Shown piece by piece: positions 37,565 to 47,602 of a stretch of 58,180 bases of DNA (position 1 is its first letter; every line of letters begins with the position of its first letter). The notes under the pieces were generated by a model, which was given only the letters and a program-made list of their open reading frames with translations, was not told the origin of the DNA and searched no databases. The stretch spans positions 1 through 58,180 of the forward strand of contig CAINGT010000049.1 in the NCBI GenBank assembly GCA_903848655.1, in the 5' to 3' direction. Origin of the DNA: an uncultured Sphingomonadales bacterium. Its GTDB lineage: Bacteria; Pseudomonadota; Alphaproteobacteria; Sphingomonadales; Sphingomonadaceae. The position numbers and the translations under genes are program-made.

Positions 37565-38991
37565 CTGCCGCAGCCGATCAGCATGGCCCAGGGCAGCCCG
37601 GTGCCGGGGCGCGGCGCGGTGATCTGACGCGTGGGCCAATCCTGACCACGTTGCTGCGGTTTTGCGCGCCGACGCTGCTGGCCAGCGTGCTGCAATCGTT
37701 GAACGGCACCGTCAATGCCATCTGGGTCGGGCGGATGCTCGGCGGCAATGCGCTGGCCGCCACCGCCAATGCCAATGTCGTGATGTTTCTGGTGTTTGCC
37801 GCAACATTCGGGTTTGGCATGGCCGCCACGGTCAAAGTCGGGCAGGCGTTTGGCGCGGGCAATATCGATGCGGCGCGGCGCACATTTGGCACTGCGCTGG
37901 GGTTTTGCGTGGGGCTGTCGCTGCTGGTGGCGGTGATCGGCTGGATCGGCGCGCCCGCGCTGCTTCATGCGATGTCCACCCCTGCACCGGTGTTCGTGTT
38001 TGCGCTCGCCTATTTGCGCGTGGTGTTCATCGCCATGCCCGCGCAAATGGTCACGGTGATCTTGGGAATGGCCTTGCGCGGGGCGGGCGATGCCACCACG
38101 CCCTTGCGCTTTATGATCGTGTCGGTGGCGCTCGATATTGCGCTCAATCCGCTGCTGATCGGCGGGTTTGGCCCGATTCCGGCGCTGGGCATTGCCGGCT
38201 CGGCGCTGGCTACGACGCTCGCTTGCACTGTGACAATGGTGCTGTTCGGCATCGATCTTTATGCGCGCAACTTGCCGATCCGGTTGCGGGGGCGCGAATG
38301 GCGCTATCTGGTGCCGCATCGCGATGAATTGCGCTTCATCGTCACCAAAGGCCTGCCGATGGGCGCGCAGATGCTGCTGGTGTCGATGGCCGGGATCATC
38401 ATGGTCGGGCTGGTCAACCGCGAAGGCGCGACCGCCAGCGCCGCCTATGGGGCCAGCCTGCAAGTGTGGACTTATCTCCAGATGCCGGCGATGGCGATTT
38501 CGGCGGCGGTCAGCGCGATGGCGGCGCAGGCCATCGGGGCGCGGCTGGGCGACCGGCTGGGCGCGATAACCCGCGCCGGGATCACGCTCAATGTCGCACT
38601 GACCGGGGTAATGACCGTGCTGCTGCTGATCTTTGACCGCCCGGTGCTGCAACTGTTTCTGGGATCGCACAGCCCGGCGGTCGATCTGGCGCGGCATATC
38701 CAGTTTCTGGCAAGCTGGAGCTACGTGCTGTTCGGCGTGACAATCGTGCTGTTCGGCACGATGCGCGCGGCGGGCACGGTGCTGCCGCCGCTGGTGGTGC
38801 TGGCTATCGCGATGTACCCCGGGCGGCTGGGGTTTTATGCGCTGGCTTATCGCACGCTCGGGATGGACGCGATCTGGTTAAGCTTTCCGGTCGGGTCGAT
38901 GATCGCGGTCTTGCTGGCGATTGCCGCTTATCGCTTTATCGGCTGGCGCGACCGCACGCCGGTGCTGCGCGTGGTCGCGCAGCACCGTTGA
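37561..38991 (+). CDS. MATE family efflux transporter
   Basis: 476 aa with about 12 membrane segments in two homologous halves: TRGPILTTLLRFCAPTLLAS opens the first and DELRFIVTKGLPMGAQMLLV opens the second. Multidrug and toxin extrusion by proton or sodium antiport is the family role; substrate not predictable. Starts by overlapping the DUF177 stop (ATGA). Ends 2 bp before the convergent HerA-like gene. Confidence 0.94.
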   Translation: MTAAADQHGPGQPGAGARRGDLTRGPILTTLLRFCAPTLLASVLQSLNGTVNAIWVGRMLGGNALAATANANVVMFLVFAATFGFGMAATVKVGQAFGAGNIDAARRTFGTALGFCVGLSLLVAVIGWIGAPALLHAMSTPAPVFVFALAYLRVVFIAMPAQMVTVILGMALRGAGDATTPLRFMIVSVALDIALNPLLIGGFGPIPALGIAGSALATTLACTVTMVLFGIDLYARNLPIRLRGREWRYLVPHRDELRFIVTKGLPMGAQMLLVSMAGIIMVGLVNREGATASAAYGASLQVWTYLQMPAMAISAAVSAMAAQAIGARLGDRLGAITRAGITLNVALTGVMTVLLLIFDRPVLQLFLGSHSPAVDLARHIQFLASWSYVLFGVTIVLFGTMRAAGTVLPPLVVLAIAMYPGRLGFYALAYRTLGMDAIWLSFPVGSMIAVLLAIAAYRFIGWRDRTPVLRVVAQHR

Positions 38992-38993
38992 AT

Positions 38994-40694
38994 TTACCGG
39001 CTTTGCGCGCGCCAGCGCTGGGTGGTGCGGTCGATCATCTCGGCCTCGCCACCGGACCGACCCCATAGCGTCGAAAACGAGGGATCATCCGATGCCGGGC
39101 GCAATTCGGATTCGAGTTCGTCGAACGATACCCGCATCGGGATCGACACGCCTTCGCCGCAGATGATCGCTTCGCGGTTGCGCAGCGCGGGGATCGCATC
39201 CATGAATCCGCGCGCGCCTTCGGGCATGGCGGCGCGCACATGCGCCTGATCGCGCTCGTTGTTAAGCCGCATGGCGATGATCGTGCCGCATTGCGACAGC
39301 ACCCCTTCGGCCAAATCGGAAGGGCGCTGCGTGATAAGTCCCAGGCTGACGCCATATTTGCGCCCTTCCTTGGCGATGCGCGACAGCACGCGCGCCACTG
39401 ATGATCCATCGGAATTGCGCTCGTTAGGGACATAGCGGTGCGCTTCTTCGCACACCAGCAGGATCGGTCGGGTTTCTTCATCGCGCGCCCACACGGCAAA
39501 GTCGAACACCAGCCGCGACAGCACCGCTACCACTGTCTGGGTGATTTCCGATGGCACACCCGATACGTCGATGATCGAAATCGGTTTGCCATTGGCAGGC
39601 AGGCGGAACACCTGGCCGATAAAATCGGTCATGATATCGCCCACCAACATGCCCGAAAACATGAACTGATAGCGCGGATCGGCGCGCACTTCTTCGATCT
39701 TGGTGCGGATCCGCTGATAGGGGATGGTGCCGGTGCCTTTGTCGAGCTTGCCCATTTCGTTAAGCAAAATGGCCACCAGATCGGACAATAAGTACGGAAT
39801 CGGCGAATCGACAGTGATTTTGCCGATGGCCGCGGCCAGCCGGTTCTTGCTGCGTGCCTGTTGCAGGCAGCGCGCAAGAATGTCGGAATCGACCACGCGG
39901 TCCGGCCCGCGCGAGGTCAGGAACACTTCGCAATGTTCCTCGAAATTCATCAGCCAATAGGGCATCTGCAGGTTCGACACGTCGAGCAAATGACCCCGGT
40001 GACGAAATGCGGTGATGTATTCGCCGTGCGGGTCGATCATCACGATGTGCCCGGCGGGCGCCAGTTCGCAAATCCGGTGCAGGATCAGCGAGGTGGTGGT
40101 CGATTTGCCCGTCCCGGTCGATCCCAGCAGCGCGAAATGTTTGCCCAGCAGATTGTCGATATAGATCCCGGCGCGGATATCGCGGGTAGGGTGAACGGTG
40201 CCAATGCTGATATTGGCGCGTCCGTCGCTGGCGTAGATCTGGCGCAGATCATCGCTGGTGGCGACATGCGCCGCTGCGCCTGGCACAGGATAGCGCGTTA
40301 CCCCCCGGCGAAAGTTGTGGATCACCCCACTGGGCCATTCGGTATCGCCTTCGCCAAGGAAATCGACTTCGGCCACGATGCCGCCGTGTTCTTCGGCAGC
40401 GAACGCCTGGCGCATCGTGCGCACCACGCCCAGCAGCCAGCTTTTGCCGACGCGGATCTTGACCTGGCTGCTGACCTGGCTCGACATCGCGATCGACGGA
40501 TCGGTATCGGTTTGGCATTGTTGCAACCGAACTGGATCAATCACGATGATCGCGGTGCCGCCCGATACATCGCGCACCACCCCGATCGGGCGGCGGGCAT
40601 TGTCATCACCGCCCGGTGGCGCGAACAGCGCCTGTTCCGCCCCGCCAACCGGCGAAGGGGCGAACAACCCGGGGGTCATGCTGATGTCTGACAT
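38994..40694 (-). CDS. HerA-like (DUF87/VirB4-type) ATPase
   Basis: 566 aa from ATG 40694, with AAGGAAT upstream. N-terminal HAS-barrel-like beta domain (about 1-150), then Walker A GSTGTGKSTT (near 190) and Walker B PILLVCEEAHRYVP (near 415), with an arginine-rich SRIAKEGRKYGVSLGLITQRPSDL sensor region. HerA hexamers translocate along DNA and, with NurA-type nucleases, process ends or act in defence. No NurA or SIR2 partner is adjacent, so it is more likely a housekeeping version common in this group. Confidence 0.88.
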   Translation of the reverse strand: MSDISMTPGLFAPSPVGGAEQALFAPPGGDDNARRPIGVVRDVSGGTAIIVIDPVRLQQCQTDTDPSIAMSSQVSSQVKIRVGKSWLLGVVRTMRQAFAAEEHGGIVAEVDFLGEGDTEWPSGVIHNFRRGVTRYPVPGAAAHVATSDDLRQIYASDGRANISIGTVHPTRDIRAGIYIDNLLGKHFALLGSTGTGKSTTTSLILHRICELAPAGHIVMIDPHGEYITAFRHRGHLLDVSNLQMPYWLMNFEEHCEVFLTSRGPDRVVDSDILARCLQQARSKNRLAAAIGKITVDSPIPYLLSDLVAILLNEMGKLDKGTGTIPYQRIRTKIEEVRADPRYQFMFSGMLVGDIMTDFIGQVFRLPANGKPISIIDVSGVPSEITQTVVAVLSRLVFDFAVWARDEETRPILLVCEEAHRYVPNERNSDGSSVARVLSRIAKEGRKYGVSLGLITQRPSDLAEGVLSQCGTIIAMRLNNERDQAHVRAAMPEGARGFMDAIPALRNREAIICGEGVSIPMRVSFDELESELRPASDDPSFSTLWGRSGGEAEMIDRTTQRWRAQSR

Positions 40695-40878
40695 TGCCCA
40701 ATATTCCTTGTCGGCACGGGTGCGGTGCGGCTGCGTCAAAAATGGCGCCAGAGCGGTTAAGGACTGGCAAAAAATTAATATGATCGGATGGTTAGCAAGC
40801 GATCACGATCTTGAGTAGACCCATCGCGCTTGCGCGGCAACTATGATGCGTTTGCGCGGCAACCATGATGCGCGCGCT

Positions 40879-41991
40879 TCAAAACGGCAGCGTGCCCTGT
40901 TGCGCGGGGGCGAGGTCCGGCCCTGCGCTTCCCGACCCGTCGAGCGCTGACAGCGTGACTCCGATCAACCGTACCGGCTGGCGCAACGGCAGCAGCGCAT
41001 CGAGCAAGGCTTGCGCGGTCTGTGCCAATTCGTCGTGCCCGGAGAGGGCGTGGGGCAGCGACCGGGCGCGGGTGATGGTGTGGAAATCGGCCGAGCGCAG
41101 CTTTAGCGTCACCGTGCGGCCTTGCGCGCGGGTGGCTTCGATCCGCGTCCACGCCAGCGCGACGATCGTGGCAAGGCCCGCGCGCAAGGCCGTGCCAGAT
41201 CCGATATCGTGATCAAATGTGCGTTCGGCCCCCACCGATTTGCGCGGCCGGTCGGGCTCGATCCCGCGCAAGTCGATGCCGCGCGCGGCGCGGAACAAGT
41301 AATCGGCTTGCGCGCCGAAATGGTCGCGCAATATCGCCAGCGGTACAGTGCGCAAATCCGCGCCGGTATGAATGCCCAGCGCCGCCATCCGCTCTGCCCC
41401 GCGCGGGCCGACGCCGTGGAACCGCGCCACGGGCAAAGCGGCGACAAAGGCCGCGCCTTCGCCCGGGCGGATCACGCACAGCCCGTCGGGCTTGTTATGG
41501 TCCGAAGCCAGTTTGGCGAGGAACTTGTTGTACGATACCCCCGCGCTCGCGGTCAGCCCGGTTTCGGCGCGGATGCGCTGCCGGATGCGTTCGGCAATGC
41601 GCGTGGCGGAACCGATGCCGCGTTCATCATCGGTGACATCGAGATAAGCCTCATCCAGCGACAGCGGTTCGACCAGCGGAGTGTAATCGCAAAAGATCGC
41701 GTGGATCTGGCGGCTGACCGCGCGATAGACCTCAAATCGGGGCGGCACGAACACCAGTTCGGGGCACAACCGCGCCGCTTGCGCCGATGGCAGGGCCGAA
41801 CGCACCCCGAACCGCCGCGCTTCATAACTGGCGGCAGCGACCACCCCGCGCGCGGCCGACCCGCCAACCGCGACCGGGCGCCCGCGCAAGGCGGGATTAT
41901 CGCGCTGTTCGACGCTGGCGTAAAAGGCATCCATGTCGATGTGGATGACTTTGCGCAATCCTGATCGCACGGGTTCGGCGGCTTGCACCAT
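40879..41991 (-). CDS. dinB: DNA polymerase IV
   Basis: 370 aa Y-family translesion polymerase. The palm has VIHIDMDAFYASVEQRDNPALRG (first catalytic Asp) and SLDEAYLDVTD (second Asp/Glu pair); the fingers carry ASYEARRFGVRSALPSAQA; the little-finger domain follows. The C-terminus QGTLPF is a beta-clamp binding motif. No GTTC-N7-GTTC site is seen immediately upstream, so SOS control is not apparent. Confidence 0.97.
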   Translation of the reverse strand: MVQAAEPVRSGLRKVIHIDMDAFYASVEQRDNPALRGRPVAVGGSAARGVVAAASYEARRFGVRSALPSAQAARLCPELVFVPPRFEVYRAVSRQIHAIFCDYTPLVEPLSLDEAYLDVTDDERGIGSATRIAERIRQRIRAETGLTASAGVSYNKFLAKLASDHNKPDGLCVIRPGEGAAFVAALPVARFHGVGPRGAERMAALGIHTGADLRTVPLAILRDHFGAQADYLFRAARGIDLRGIEPDRPRKSVGAERTFDHDIGSGTALRAGLATIVALAWTRIEATRAQGRTVTLKLRSADFHTITRARSLPHALSGHDELAQTAQALLDALLPLRQPVRLIGVTLSALDGSGSAGPDLAPAQQGTLPF

Positions 41992-42066
41992 AAGACCGGC
42001 TTAACCCAAACTGGCGGTACAGATAAGGGGTGTGATCGCGTGGGCAGGCTGCGTATAGGCGCGCCA

Positions 42067-43350
42067 ATGGCCTCATCCTCCTCGCCCGTGCACCAATCCG
42101 CGCCGCCGCCCGCGCTGCCCATCGGCGCGCGCGAATTCGTCGGCATGATGGCCGCGACGATGGCGCTGCAGGCGCTGGCGGTCGATGCGATGCTGCCCGC
42201 GCTGGGGATGATCGCGCGCGATTTGGGGGTGTCGAACCCCAACCACCGGCAATTGGTGGTCGGGGTGTTTCTGGTCGCGGCGGGGGTCGGATCGCTGCTG
42301 CCGGGGCCGCTGTCGGACCGGTTCGGGCGGCGGCGGGTGCTGCTGGTGTGTTTTGGCGGTTATATCGCGCTGTCGCTGGGCTGTGCTCTCGCGCCGGGGT
42401 TCAACATGCTGATCGTGCTACGCGTGGCGCAAGCGCTGTGCAGCGCCGGGCTGACGGTGCTGCCATCGGCGATCATCCGCGATCGCCATGCCGGGGATGC
42501 GATGGCGCGGATGCTGTCCACCGTATCGATGGTGTTCATGATCGCGCCCATGCTTGCGCCCGGCGCAGGGCAAGTGGTGCTGCTGTTTGCCGGCTGGCGC
42601 GCGATTTTTGTGATGCTGGCGCTGCTGGCGGCGGTAATCGGCGGCTGGGTGTGGTGGCGGCTGCCCGAAACGATGGCGGTCGCGCATCGCCAGGCGATCC
42701 ACCCGGCGCGGATCATCAGCAATATGACTCACGCCGCGACGTATCGCCGTTCGGTCGGCTATGTGCTGGGCGGGTCGCTGACATTTGGCGCAATGCTCGG
42801 CTATATCAATTCATCCGAACAACTGGTGGCCGAACATTTCGGCGCCGGGGCGCTGTTTCCGCTGCTGTTTGGCGGCACCGCGATTCTGATGGGGTGCGCC
42901 AATTTCCTCAACGCGCGGATCGTCATGCGGTTTGGCGCGCGGCGCGTGTCACACGGGGCGCTGGTGGCGTTTCTGGCGCTGGCTCTGGTGCAGCTCGTTC
43001 AGGCGCATGCACCTGCCGAGACATTGTGGCAGTTCATGCCGGTGATGGCGCTCAATGCCTGTATGCTGGGGTTTATCGGGGCCAATTTCAGCGCGATTGC
43101 GATGCAGCCATTCGCCGGGATCGCCGGATCGGCCAGTTCGATCCACGCCTGCTTGCGGATGCTGATCGCCGCCAGCCTCGGCATCGTGATCGGCCAAGCC
43201 TATGACGGCACCGCGCTGCCGCTGGCGCTGGCGTTTCTGGGCTGCGGATCGGGCGCGTTGCTGCTGGTGCTGTTTTCCGAACGCGGGCGCTTGTTCGGCG
43301 CGCGTGAGCCGGTTGCGGTGCACGCGGTCCAGCACTTCGATCTGCACTGA
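42067..43350 (+). CDS. Bcr/CflA family multidrug efflux MFS transporter
   Basis: 427 aa from ATG 42067, with about 12 membrane segments. Family motifs include DAMLPALGMIARDLGV in TM1 and GPLSDRFGRRRVLLV, the loop 2-3 motif of drug/proton antiporters (residues about 80-95). Divergent from dinB. A longer reading from 41983 overlaps dinB and is not used. Ends 9 bp before the convergent LysR gene. Confidence 0.92.
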   Translation: MASSSSPVHQSAPPPALPIGAREFVGMMAATMALQALAVDAMLPALGMIARDLGVSNPNHRQLVVGVFLVAAGVGSLLPGPLSDRFGRRRVLLVCFGGYIALSLGCALAPGFNMLIVLRVAQALCSAGLTVLPSAIIRDRHAGDAMARMLSTVSMVFMIAPMLAPGAGQVVLLFAGWRAIFVMLALLAAVIGGWVWWRLPETMAVAHRQAIHPARIISNMTHAATYRRSVGYVLGGSLTFGAMLGYINSSEQLVAEHFGAGALFPLLFGGTAILMGCANFLNARIVMRFGARRVSHGALVAFLALALVQLVQAHAPAETLWQFMPVMALNACMLGFIGANFSAIAMQPFAGIAGSASSIHACLRMLIAASLGIVIGQAYDGTALPLALAFLGCGSGALLLVLFSERGRLFGAREPVAVHAVQHFDLH

Positions 43351-43359
43351 TGGAAACCA

Positions 43360-44178
43360 TCAGCCCTGCAACGCCGCAATCAGCGCGCGCACCTTTTTTT
43401 GCCGCCATTGCGGCAAAGGCGCGACCAGCCAATAGCCGCGCCGCCCGGCTTCGGCATCGCCCAGCGCGCGCACCCGCCCGCTGCTGATCGCCGCTTCGGC
43501 CAGCAGGCGCGGCACCCGCGCGCGGCCAAGGCCAGCCGCCGCCGCGCTGATCGCGGTACCGGCATCTCCGACCGAAATATGCACGTCGCGCAAGGGCGCG
43601 CCGCCATTGCCGTCATCGCCCGCCGGATCGCCCGGCCAGGCGATCCACGGCGCGTCGGGCGCGCTGTCGTGCCCCGACACGACGACGGTGCCAGCGGGGC
43701 CAAGCGCGATCCCTTCCAGATCGCCCGGCCCATCGCTCCAGCGCACTGCCAGATCGAGGTTGGCTTCGGCAAAATCGATATCGCCATCGCCGCCGATCAG
43801 CGCAAAGCGCACGTGCGGGCTGTTCTGCCGAAACGCCGCCAGCCGCGCCGATAGCCACGCGCCAAAGAAATCGCGCGGGCAGGCAATCGTATAGACATGG
43901 CTCGACTGCCCGGCGCGCATCGCCTGCACGCCTTCTTCAAACCGCAAAAAGCCCTCGCGGATGGCATCGAGCCCGGACGCGGCTTCGTCGGTCAGTTCCA
44001 GCCCTTTGGAGGTGCGGCGAAACAGGATCACCCCCAGCAGGTCTTCGAGTGCGCGAATCTGCTGGCCGACCGCCGCCGGGGTCACCGCCAGTTCGTCAGC
44101 CGCGCGGGTAAACGACAAATGGCGCGCGGCGGCATCGAGCACGCGCAAGCCGTTGAGCGGAAGATGGGTCCGTTTCAT
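43360..44178 (-). CDS. LysR family transcriptional regulator (GcvA-like)
   Basis: 272 aa. N-terminal HTH: LNGLRVLDAAARHLSFTRAADELAVTPAAVGQQIRALEDLLGVILFRRT (residues about 8-58), closest in style to GcvA/AmpR-type regulators. The effector domain covers about 90-270. LysR proteins usually regulate a divergent neighbour, but here the start lies 3 bp after the apaG stop, so it sits behind apaG and its target is unknown. Confidence 0.92.
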   Translation of the reverse strand: MKRTHLPLNGLRVLDAAARHLSFTRAADELAVTPAAVGQQIRALEDLLGVILFRRTSKGLELTDEAASGLDAIREGFLRFEEGVQAMRAGQSSHVYTIACPRDFFGAWLSARLAAFRQNSPHVRFALIGGDGDIDFAEANLDLAVRWSDGPGDLEGIALGPAGTVVVSGHDSAPDAPWIAWPGDPAGDDGNGGAPLRDVHISVGDAGTAISAAAAGLGRARVPRLLAEAAISSGRVRALGDAEAGRRGYWLVAPLPQWRQKKVRALIAALQG

Positions 44179-44181
44179 CCC

Positions 44182-44580
44182 CTATCCGGCAGGGGCAGAG
44201 GCAGCGAGCGCAAACCACGGGATCGCCACGGCAAGCTGCGAACCATCGTCGCGCTGCATCGTATAATGCCCCTGCATACTGCCATGCGGGGTGCCGAGCG
44301 GGCAGCCCGAAACATAATCGTGCGACTGGCCGGGCAAAAGCCGCGGCTGTTCGCCCACCACGCCTTCGCCATCGACAGCATTGACCACCCCGCGCCCGTC
44401 AGTGATGCGCCAGTGCCGGGTCAACAGTTGGACAGGGTCGGGCGAATGGTTTTCGATGCGGATGTGATAGATCCAGAACCATTTGCCCGCATCGACTTGC
44501 GACTGTTCGGGCAGAAAATTGACCGCGACACGCACGGTCACGCCCTCGGTCGTCGCGCTATGCTGGAATAGGTTCTTCAT
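44182..44580 (-). CDS. apaG: ApaG domain protein
   Basis: 132 aa. The fibronectin III-like ApaG signature is intact: WFWIYHIRIENHSPDPVQLLTRHWRITDG (about 34-62) and GVVGEQPRLLPGQSHDYVSGCPLGTPHGSMQGHY (about 73-106). ApaG is linked to Co2+ resistance and phosphate binding, with no defined activity. The open frame continues upstream to 45069 over recO on the other strand; the start at MKNLFQHS is the family norm. Divergent from recO. Confidence 0.95.
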   Translation of the reverse strand: MKNLFQHSATTEGVTVRVAVNFLPEQSQVDAGKWFWIYHIRIENHSPDPVQLLTRHWRITDGRGVVNAVDGEGVVGEQPRLLPGQSHDYVSGCPLGTPHGSMQGHYTMQRDDGSQLAVAIPWFALAASAPAG

Positions 44581-44700
44581 GCGGGCAAAGCTAAACCACA
44601 TCGCAGCCGCTTCCAACGCCGATTTTCGCCGACGAACCGCAATTTGCCGCGTCAACCTGCGCGGCTGGTCATCACGCGGCCAACTGGATAAGCACGTGCG

Positions 44701-45321
44701 ATGCTGACATGCGCCGATGCCCTGCTCTGTGCCAGCCGCGCGCATGGCGAACATGGCGCGGTGATCCGCGTGCTGACGCCCGCGCATGGTCTGATCGGGG
44801 CTTATGTTGCGGGCGCGCGCGGGCGGGTGCTGCGCCCGGTGCTGATCCCTGGCAACACGCTGGCGGTCGAATGGCGCGCGCGCGGCCCCGGCCAGTTGCC
44901 CGCAGCACGCGTCGAATTGCAGGTCAGCCGCGCGCCGTGGCTGGCCGAGCCGCTGCCCGCCGCCGGAATTGCCTGGGTAACCGCGCTGGCGGCGGCGGGC
45001 CTGCCCGAAGGTCATGCTTATCCCGCGCTCCACTCTGCGCTCGGGGCCGCGCTTGATGCAATCTGTCATGCGCCCTCGGCGCGTGGCTGGATTCAGGCGG
45101 TGGCGGGGTACGAAGCACTGGTGCAGCGCGAAGTCGGCTATGGCACCGCACCCACGCCGCCGGTCGACGAAAGCTGGCCCGACCTACTGGCGCGGCTCGA
45201 CCGGCAGGGCGCGGCGCTCGCGGCCCATCTGTTCGATGACCGGGGCCGCGCGCGCACGCGGATCCTAGACACACGCGCGCTGCTGATCGAACGGCTGCGG
45301 CGGATTGACCCGGACCGGTGA
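44701..45321 (+). CDS. recO: DNA repair protein RecO
   Basis: 206 aa, slightly shorter than the usual 220-250. The N-terminal OB fold is clear: [38 protein letters not shown]. The helical C-domain follows, with [17 protein letters not shown] (about 132-147) in place of the LLxxLGY segment; no zinc finger is seen. It loads RecA with RecR in recombination repair. It precedes leuB by 52 bp on the same strand. Confidence 0.88.
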   Translation: MLTCADALLCASRAHGEHGAVIRVLTPAHGLIGAYVAGARGRVLRPVLIPGNTLAVEWRARGPGQLPAARVELQVSRAPWLAEPLPAAGIAWVTALAAAGLPEGHAYPALHSALGAALDAICHAPSARGWIQAVAGYEALVQREVGYGTAPTPPVDESWPDLLARLDRQGAALAAHLFDDRGRARTRILDTRALLIERLRRIDPDR

Positions 45322-45373
45322 GCGCGGCAAAGGGGCACCGGCATTGAACGCCAAGATAGACACGGGACCAGCG

Positions 45374-46429
45374 ATGAACATTGCGGTATTGCCGGGCGAT
45401 GGCATCGGCCCGGAAGTGATCGAACAGGCGGTGCGCGTGATCGCGGCGGTCGCACCGGACATCGCGCTGACATATGCGCCAGTCGGCGGCACCGCGTTCA
45501 AGGCGCATGGCCATCCACTTCCCCCCGCCACGCTGGCGATTGCCAGGGCCGCCGATGCCATCCTGTTCGGCGCGGTGGGGGATCCCGATTGCGACGCGCT
45601 TGAGCGGCATTTGCGCCCCGAACAGGCCATTCTGGGTTTGCGCAAGGCTTTGACCCTGTTTGCCAATCTGCGCCCCGCGCGGGTGTTTGCCGGGCTGGAA
45701 AGCCATTCGGCGCTGCGCCCCGAAATTGCGCGCGCGATTGACTTGCTGATCGTGCGCGAATTGAATGGCGATGTCTATTTCGGCGAAAAGGGCTTTCGCA
45801 CCACGCCGTCGGGCGAACGCCAGGGCTATGACGTGATGGCTTATGCCGACAGCGAAGTGCGGCGCATCGCCCATGTCGCGTTTCGCGCTGCACAAGGCCG
45901 CCGCCGCCGCGTCTGTTCGGTGGACAAAGCCAATGTGCTGGAAACCTCGCAACTGTGGCGCGACGTGGTGGTCGATGTGGCGCGCGACTATCCCGATGTG
46001 GCGCTCGAACATATGTATGTCGACAATGCGGCGATGCAACTCGTGCGCAATCCTGGGCATTTCGACGTGGTGCTGACGGGCAATCTGTTCGGCGATATCC
46101 TGTCCGATCAAGCCAGCATGTGCGTCGGTTCCATCGGCCTGTTGGCATCGGCCTCGCTGGGCGAGCGGCAGACGGCGCATGGCACATTTGGCCTCTACGA
46201 GCCGATCCACGGTTCGGCCCCCGATATTGCAGGCCAAGGCGTCGCCAATCCGTTGGCGACGATCCTGTCGGCGGCGATGCTGCTGCGCCATTCACTCGGT
46301 TTGGCCGCAGCGGCAGACCGGATCGAGATGGCGGTCGCGGGCGTGCTGGCCGATGGCGTACTGTCGCGCGATCTCGGCGGCAGCGCCGGGCTGGTGGAAA
46401 CAGGTGACGCCGTGCTGGCAAGGTTGTAG
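45374..46429 (+). CDS. leuB: 3-isopropylmalate dehydrogenase
   Basis: NAD-dependent oxidative decarboxylation in leucine synthesis. It has 351 aa from ATG 45374 ([15 protein letters not shown]). Substrate residues NLRPARVF and [17 protein letters not shown], Asp metal ligands in [12 protein letters not shown] and the NAD site [18 protein letters not shown] are present. leuC and leuD are not adjacent, so the gene is separated from the rest of the pathway. Confidence 0.96.
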   Translation: MNIAVLPGDGIGPEVIEQAVRVIAAVAPDIALTYAPVGGTAFKAHGHPLPPATLAIARAADAILFGAVGDPDCDALERHLRPEQAILGLRKALTLFANLRPARVFAGLESHSALRPEIARAIDLLIVRELNGDVYFGEKGFRTTPSGERQGYDVMAYADSEVRRIAHVAFRAAQGRRRRVCSVDKANVLETSQLWRDVVVDVARDYPDVALEHMYVDNAAMQLVRNPGHFDVVLTGNLFGDILSDQASMCVGSIGLLASASLGERQTAHGTFGLYEPIHGSAPDIAGQGVANPLATILSAAMLLRHSLGLAAAADRIEMAVAGVLADGVLSRDLGGSAGLVETGDAVLARL

Positions 46430-46440
46430 GCGCAACAGCG

Positions 46441-47571
46441 ATGCTGGAACTGTCCGTAATCCTGCCCACGTTCAACGAGCGCAACAATATCGCGCTGATG
46501 GTCGAACGTCTGGCCGCCGCGCTTGACGGCATGGCGTGGGAAGTCATCGTGGTCGATGACAACAGCCCCGATGGCACCGCCGATGTCGTGCGCGCGCTGG
46601 CGCGCAGCGATGCACGGGTGCGCGTGATCGAACGGATCGGCCGCCGGGGCCTCGCCTCTGCCGCGATCGAAGGCATGTGCGCCAGTGCCGCGCCCATCGT
46701 GGCGGTGATGGACGCCGATGGCCAGCACGATCCCGCACTGCTGGTGCCGATGTATGCCGCGATCACCAGCGGTGATTACGATGTCGCCTATGCCTCGCGC
46801 TTTGCCGAAGGGGCCAGCACCGAAGCGTGGGGCCGCCCGGATCGCGTCAAAGCTTCGGGCTTTGCCAATGCGATTGCCCGGCGCGTGACCGGGGTCGATC
46901 TGACCGACCCGATGAGCGGGTTTTTCATGCTCCATGCGCAGACGTTGCGCGCCGATGCGCACCGGCTTTCGGGGGTGGGGTTCAAGATCCTGCTCGATAT
47001 TCTGGCGACGGTTGACCGTCCCTTGCGGATCAAGGAATTTCCCCTCAACTTTGCGGCCCGCATGGACGGCGAATCCAAACTGGACAGAACCATCGTGTTC
47101 GAATTTTTGATCGGTCTTTACGACAAGTGGCTCGGCCGCATTATCCCCACGCGCTTTGCGCTGTTCGGCACTGTCGGCGCGATGGGGGTGGTGGTGCAAT
47201 TCGCCGTGCTGTGGCTGGTGTTGAGCGTGATTCTGGGTGAACGCTTTGTCTATGGCCACTGGTCTGGCGGCGAAACCACCTTCACCATCGCCAATACCAT
47301 CGCCGCGCTGGCGGCGATGACGTTCAACTTCGTGCTCAACAACGAATTGACGTATGCCGACAAACGCCTGCGCGGGCTGATCCCGCTAATCAAAGGCTGG
47401 GCCAAGTTTTTTCTGACTTGCACCATCGGCATCTTGTCCAACATCGCCAGCGCCGACGCGCTCAAACGCATGCATGTCAACGACGTGATCGCCGTGCTGG
47501 TCGGCATCGTGCTCGCCTCGGTATGGAACTTTGCGCTGTCGAGCAAATTCGTGTGGGGCAAATACGGGTGA
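46441..47571 (+). CDS. Polyprenol-phosphate glycosyltransferase with GtrA-like membrane domain
   Basis: 376 aa. An N-terminal GT2 domain (about 1-230) has VILPTFNERNNI, VVDDNSPDGTADV and VMDADGQHDPALL (DxD-type), the hallmarks of dolichol/polyprenol-phosphate mannose synthases. A C-terminal GtrA-like domain with four membrane segments follows (about 240-375, with AALAAMTFNFVLNNELTY). It likely makes polyprenyl-phosphate sugar for a membrane glycosyltransferase such as the convergent GT39 gene. Starts 11 bp after leuB. Confidence 0.9.
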   Translation: MLELSVILPTFNERNNIALMVERLAAALDGMAWEVIVVDDNSPDGTADVVRALARSDARVRVIERIGRRGLASAAIEGMCASAAPIVAVMDADGQHDPALLVPMYAAITSGDYDVAYASRFAEGASTEAWGRPDRVKASGFANAIARRVTGVDLTDPMSGFFMLHAQTLRADAHRLSGVGFKILLDILATVDRPLRIKEFPLNFAARMDGESKLDRTIVFEFLIGLYDKWLGRIIPTRFALFGTVGAMGVVVQFAVLWLVLSVILGERFVYGHWSGGETTFTIANTIAALAAMTFNFVLNNELTYADKRLRGLIPLIKGWAKFFLTCTIGILSNIASADALKRMHVNDVIAVLVGIVLASVWNFALSSKFVWGKYG

Positions 47572-47578
47572 TATGCGT

Positions 47579-47598
47579 TTTGCGCCGATGCGCGCAAA
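47579..47598. terminator. Possible bidirectional terminator hairpin
   Basis: In the 31-bp gap between the convergent glycosyltransferase genes, TTTGCGC and GCGCAAA form a perfect 7-bp stem around CGATGC. The stem ends in A/T pairs, so on either strand the RNA would end in a short U stretch. Weak but well placed. Confidence 0.4.
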
Positions 47599-47602
47599 GC
47601 CC

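Noticed and set aside
38994-40694. HerA-like ATPase as part of a HerA-SIR2 or HerA-NurA defence system
   Set aside because: The neighbours are a MATE exporter and dinB; no nuclease or NADase partner is adjacent.
44182-45069. Extended apaG reading of 295 aa
   Set aside because: The N-terminal 160 residues are antisense to recO and lack any domain; ApaG itself is the last 132 residues.
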